Positions 62,549-64,000 of a DNA stretch of 64,000 nt are shown here, one piece after another. Location: assembly GCF_019222765.1 (NCBI RefSeq), contig NZ_CP078145.1:2108001-2172000 (forward strand), read 5' to 3'. Source of the stretch: Nocardia iowensis. GTDB lineage: Bacteria; Actinomycetota; Actinomycetes; Mycobacteriales; Mycobacteriaceae. The position numbers and the translations under genes are program-made. Under the pieces are notes generated by a model that did no database searches, had not been told where the DNA came from, and was given only the letters and a program-made list of their open reading frames with translations. Position 1 is the stretch's first letter. Every line of letters begins with the position of its first letter.

Positions 62549-64000
62549 ACGCTGATGGAGCGCGACCGGGTGGTCCGAGACAGAGTGGTTCGCCGAACGG
62601 CGACGATGCGGAAAGTCCCGCCCCGGGATCGGATGACGAGCCGCAGGTGCTCGATGCTCGGCTGCTACCTGCCGCGTTGTGTTGTTGGGGGGCAACGATT
62701 GTGGCGCTGACGGCGGGGTGGGTGGCCGGGTTGTGGCTTGCGGTGGCGCTGGTCGTGTTGGCAATCGGGTTGTGGGTGTTGCTGCTGTGGGCGATGGCAC
62801 ATCGGGGTGAGCGGTGGCGGGCAGTGGCAGTGGTGGCGCTGGCGGCGGTGCTGCTTGCCGCCGGGTTCGCGGTGGCGGCGGCTTGGCGGGAGTATCGGGC
62901 GGCGACGCATCCGATGCGGGCGGCGGCGGGGCTTTCGCTGCGGGTAGTGGTGACGCCGAGCGGGGATCCGAAGCCTGTGCGCGGCAACTCATTCGGTGGT
63001 CGGCAGTGGGTTGTTCGGGCGAGCCTGCACGAGTATCGGTTGGGTGAGTCGGCGGTGCGGGCTGGTGGCGCGGTGGTGATTCTGGCGTCCGGAGACGGAT
63101 GGGCCGGGCTGTCGCCCGGCCAGGCGGTGGAATTCCAGGCAAGGGTGGCTCCACCGCGGCACCGTGATCTCACGGTGGCGACACTGCGGGCACAGGGATC
63201 GCCCGAGTTGGTCGGAGCTTTGCCGTGGTGGCAGCGGGTAGCTCGGTCGGTGCGTACCGATTTCGCCGACGCGACATCGCGAGCGCTGCCGATGGAACCG
63301 GCTGGGGTGCTACCCGCGCTGGTCGTCGGGGACACCTCCGCGCTGCCGGATCATCTCCGCGAGGAGTTCGAAATCGCGGGGCTGGCACACCTTTGCGTGG
63401 TCAGCGGTGCCAATTTCACTATCCTGCTGACGGTCGTGCTGTTCTCGGTGCGGGTGCTGACCCTTGGTCCGCGCGCCGGGGCGCTAGTCGCGGGAGCGGC
63501 GTTGGTGATGTTCGTGGTTGTCGCACGGCCTGATCCCAGTGTGCTGCGGGCCGGGGCCATGGGCGCGATCACCTTGTTGGCTTTGGTGACCGGGCGGCGG
63601 AAGCAGGCCTTGCCCGCACTCTGTGCCGCGGTCATCGGTCTGCTCGCCGTGTGGCCCGCGCTTGCGGTGTCCGCGGGTTTCGCACTGTCGGTATTCGCGA
63701 CCGCCGGATTGATCCTGCTGGCCCCGAGTTGGGCGGACTGGCTGCGGGCCCGGGGGTGGTGGCGCCTGCCAGCCGAGTTGTTCGCGGTGGCGGCGGGTGC
63801 CTTCGTTGTCACCACGCCGCTGATGGTCGCATTGACCGGGCAGCTCAGCTTGGTGGCTATTCTCGCGAATGTTCTTGTGGCGCCGGTTATTGCGCCGATC
63901 ACCGTGATCGGCGCGACCGGTGCGATCCTCGCCGTTATCTGGTTGCCACTGGCCGAATGCGTTGTGCGTTGTGCCGCACCGCCGTTGTGGTGGTTGCTGT
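62545..64000 (+). CDS. comEC: ComEC/Rec2-type DNA channel protein, N-terminal part (cut by window end)
   Basis: ATG 62545 overlaps the comEA stop. 485 codons are visible, open to the end. A soluble Gly/Asp-rich N-terminus is followed by hydrophobic helices (LVVLAIGLWVLLLWAMAHRG; VVALAAVLLAAGFAVAAAW), an OB-like DUF4131 region, and the competence core with FEIAGLAHLCVVSGANFTIL, the family HLxxxSGxN motif. The C-terminal metallo-beta-lactamase part, if any, lies outside. Inner-membrane pore for single-stranded DNA. Confidence 0.9.
   Translation, partial: MNADGARPGGPRQSGSPNGDDAESPAPGSDDEPQVLDARLLPAALCCWGATIVALTAGWVAGLWLAVALVVLAIGLWVLLLWAMAHRGERWRAVAVVALAAVLLAAGFAVAAAWREYRAATHPMRAAAGLSLRVVVTPSGDPKPVRGNSFGGRQWVVRASLHEYRLGESAVRAGGAVVILASGDGWAGLSPGQAVEFQARVAPPRHRDLTVATLRAQGSPELVGALPWWQRVARSVRTDFADATSRALPMEPAGVLPALVVGDTSALPDHLREEFEIAGLAHLCVVSGANFTILLTVVLFSVRVLTLGPRAGALVAGAALVMFVVVARPDPSVLRAGAMGAITLLALVTGRRKQALPALCAAVIGLLAVWPALAVSAGFALSVFATAGLILLAPSWADWLRARGWWRLPAELFAVAAGAFVVTTPLMVALTGQLSLVAILANVLVAPVIAPITVIGATGAILAVIWLPLAECVVRCAAPPLWWLL

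Overview
The window reads as the chromosome of a high-GC mycolic-acid actinobacterium, most likely Nocardia or a close relative. The two flanks carry the order known from Mycobacterium tuberculosis: ndk-rne-rplU-rpmA-obg-proB on the left, and rbsK, proA, moxR/VWA, nadD-rsfS-gpgP-octT, degV and comEA-comEC on the right. gpgP and octT belong to methylglucose lipopolysaccharide (MGLP) synthesis. EspG and PE/PPE-like proteins and a mymA-like operon also fit this group. The genus is an inference. No rRNA, tRNA, CRISPR array, transposase or integrase was seen.

Layout. 0-7.5 kb: housekeeping genes (end of ndk, RNase E, L21, L27, Obg, glutamate 5-kinase) with clear hairpin terminators. 7.5-49.5 kb: about 42 kb of mostly accessory DNA between proB and proA. 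It starts with a three-gene type VII secretion-like locus (PPE-like, PE-like, EspG; minus strand). Next is an eight-gene, tightly overlapping plus-strand operon (10.06-21.01 kb): a PEP-synthase/rifampicin-phosphotransferase-like enzyme, a fatty acyl-AMP ligase fused to a nucleotidyltransferase, an acyl carrier protein, a thioester-reductase-like SDR, a divergent NDK-like protein, an AfsA-like double hotdog, a nitroreductase and a UbiA prenyltransferase. I do not recognise this combination, and it is my main candidate for an undescribed pathway. From 21.2 to 28.8 kb come two methyltransferases, a TetR regulator with a tandem operator, a glycosyltransferase-cytochrome P450 fusion, a GT1 glycosyltransferase and a DrrB-like permease. 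A small secreted protein, a MerR regulator and a mymA-like operon (Baeyer-Villiger monooxygenase, ferritin-like diiron protein, SDR, LipR-type hydrolase) follow to 34.8 kb.

35-49.5 kb: small membrane and SnoaL-like genes, a gene-free repeat-bearing stretch, a D-2-hydroxyacid dehydrogenase, a stand-alone LigD-type polymerase, a MazEF-like toxin-antitoxin pair, a RecQ helicase with a phosphoribosyltransferase-like tail, a diguanylate cyclase, a hydrolase, RtcB, an amidohydrolase-glutamine synthetase-like pair and ribokinase. Two related palindromic elements of about 60 bp lie at 36.07 and 48.49 kb. 49.5-64 kb: proA, MoxR ATPase, VWA protein, an HSP90-family/TPR pair, then nadD, rsfS, gpgP, octT, degV, comEA (with a 96-bp tandem repeat in frame) and the start of comEC, cut by the window end.

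How they may work together. In the main operon a free fatty acid could be adenylated and loaded on the ACP, condensed by the AfsA-like protein, reduced by the SDR and nitroreductase, phosphorylated or nucleotidylated by the PEP-utilising, NTase and NDK-like proteins, and prenylated by UbiA. That order is inference; only the family assignments rest on visible motifs.
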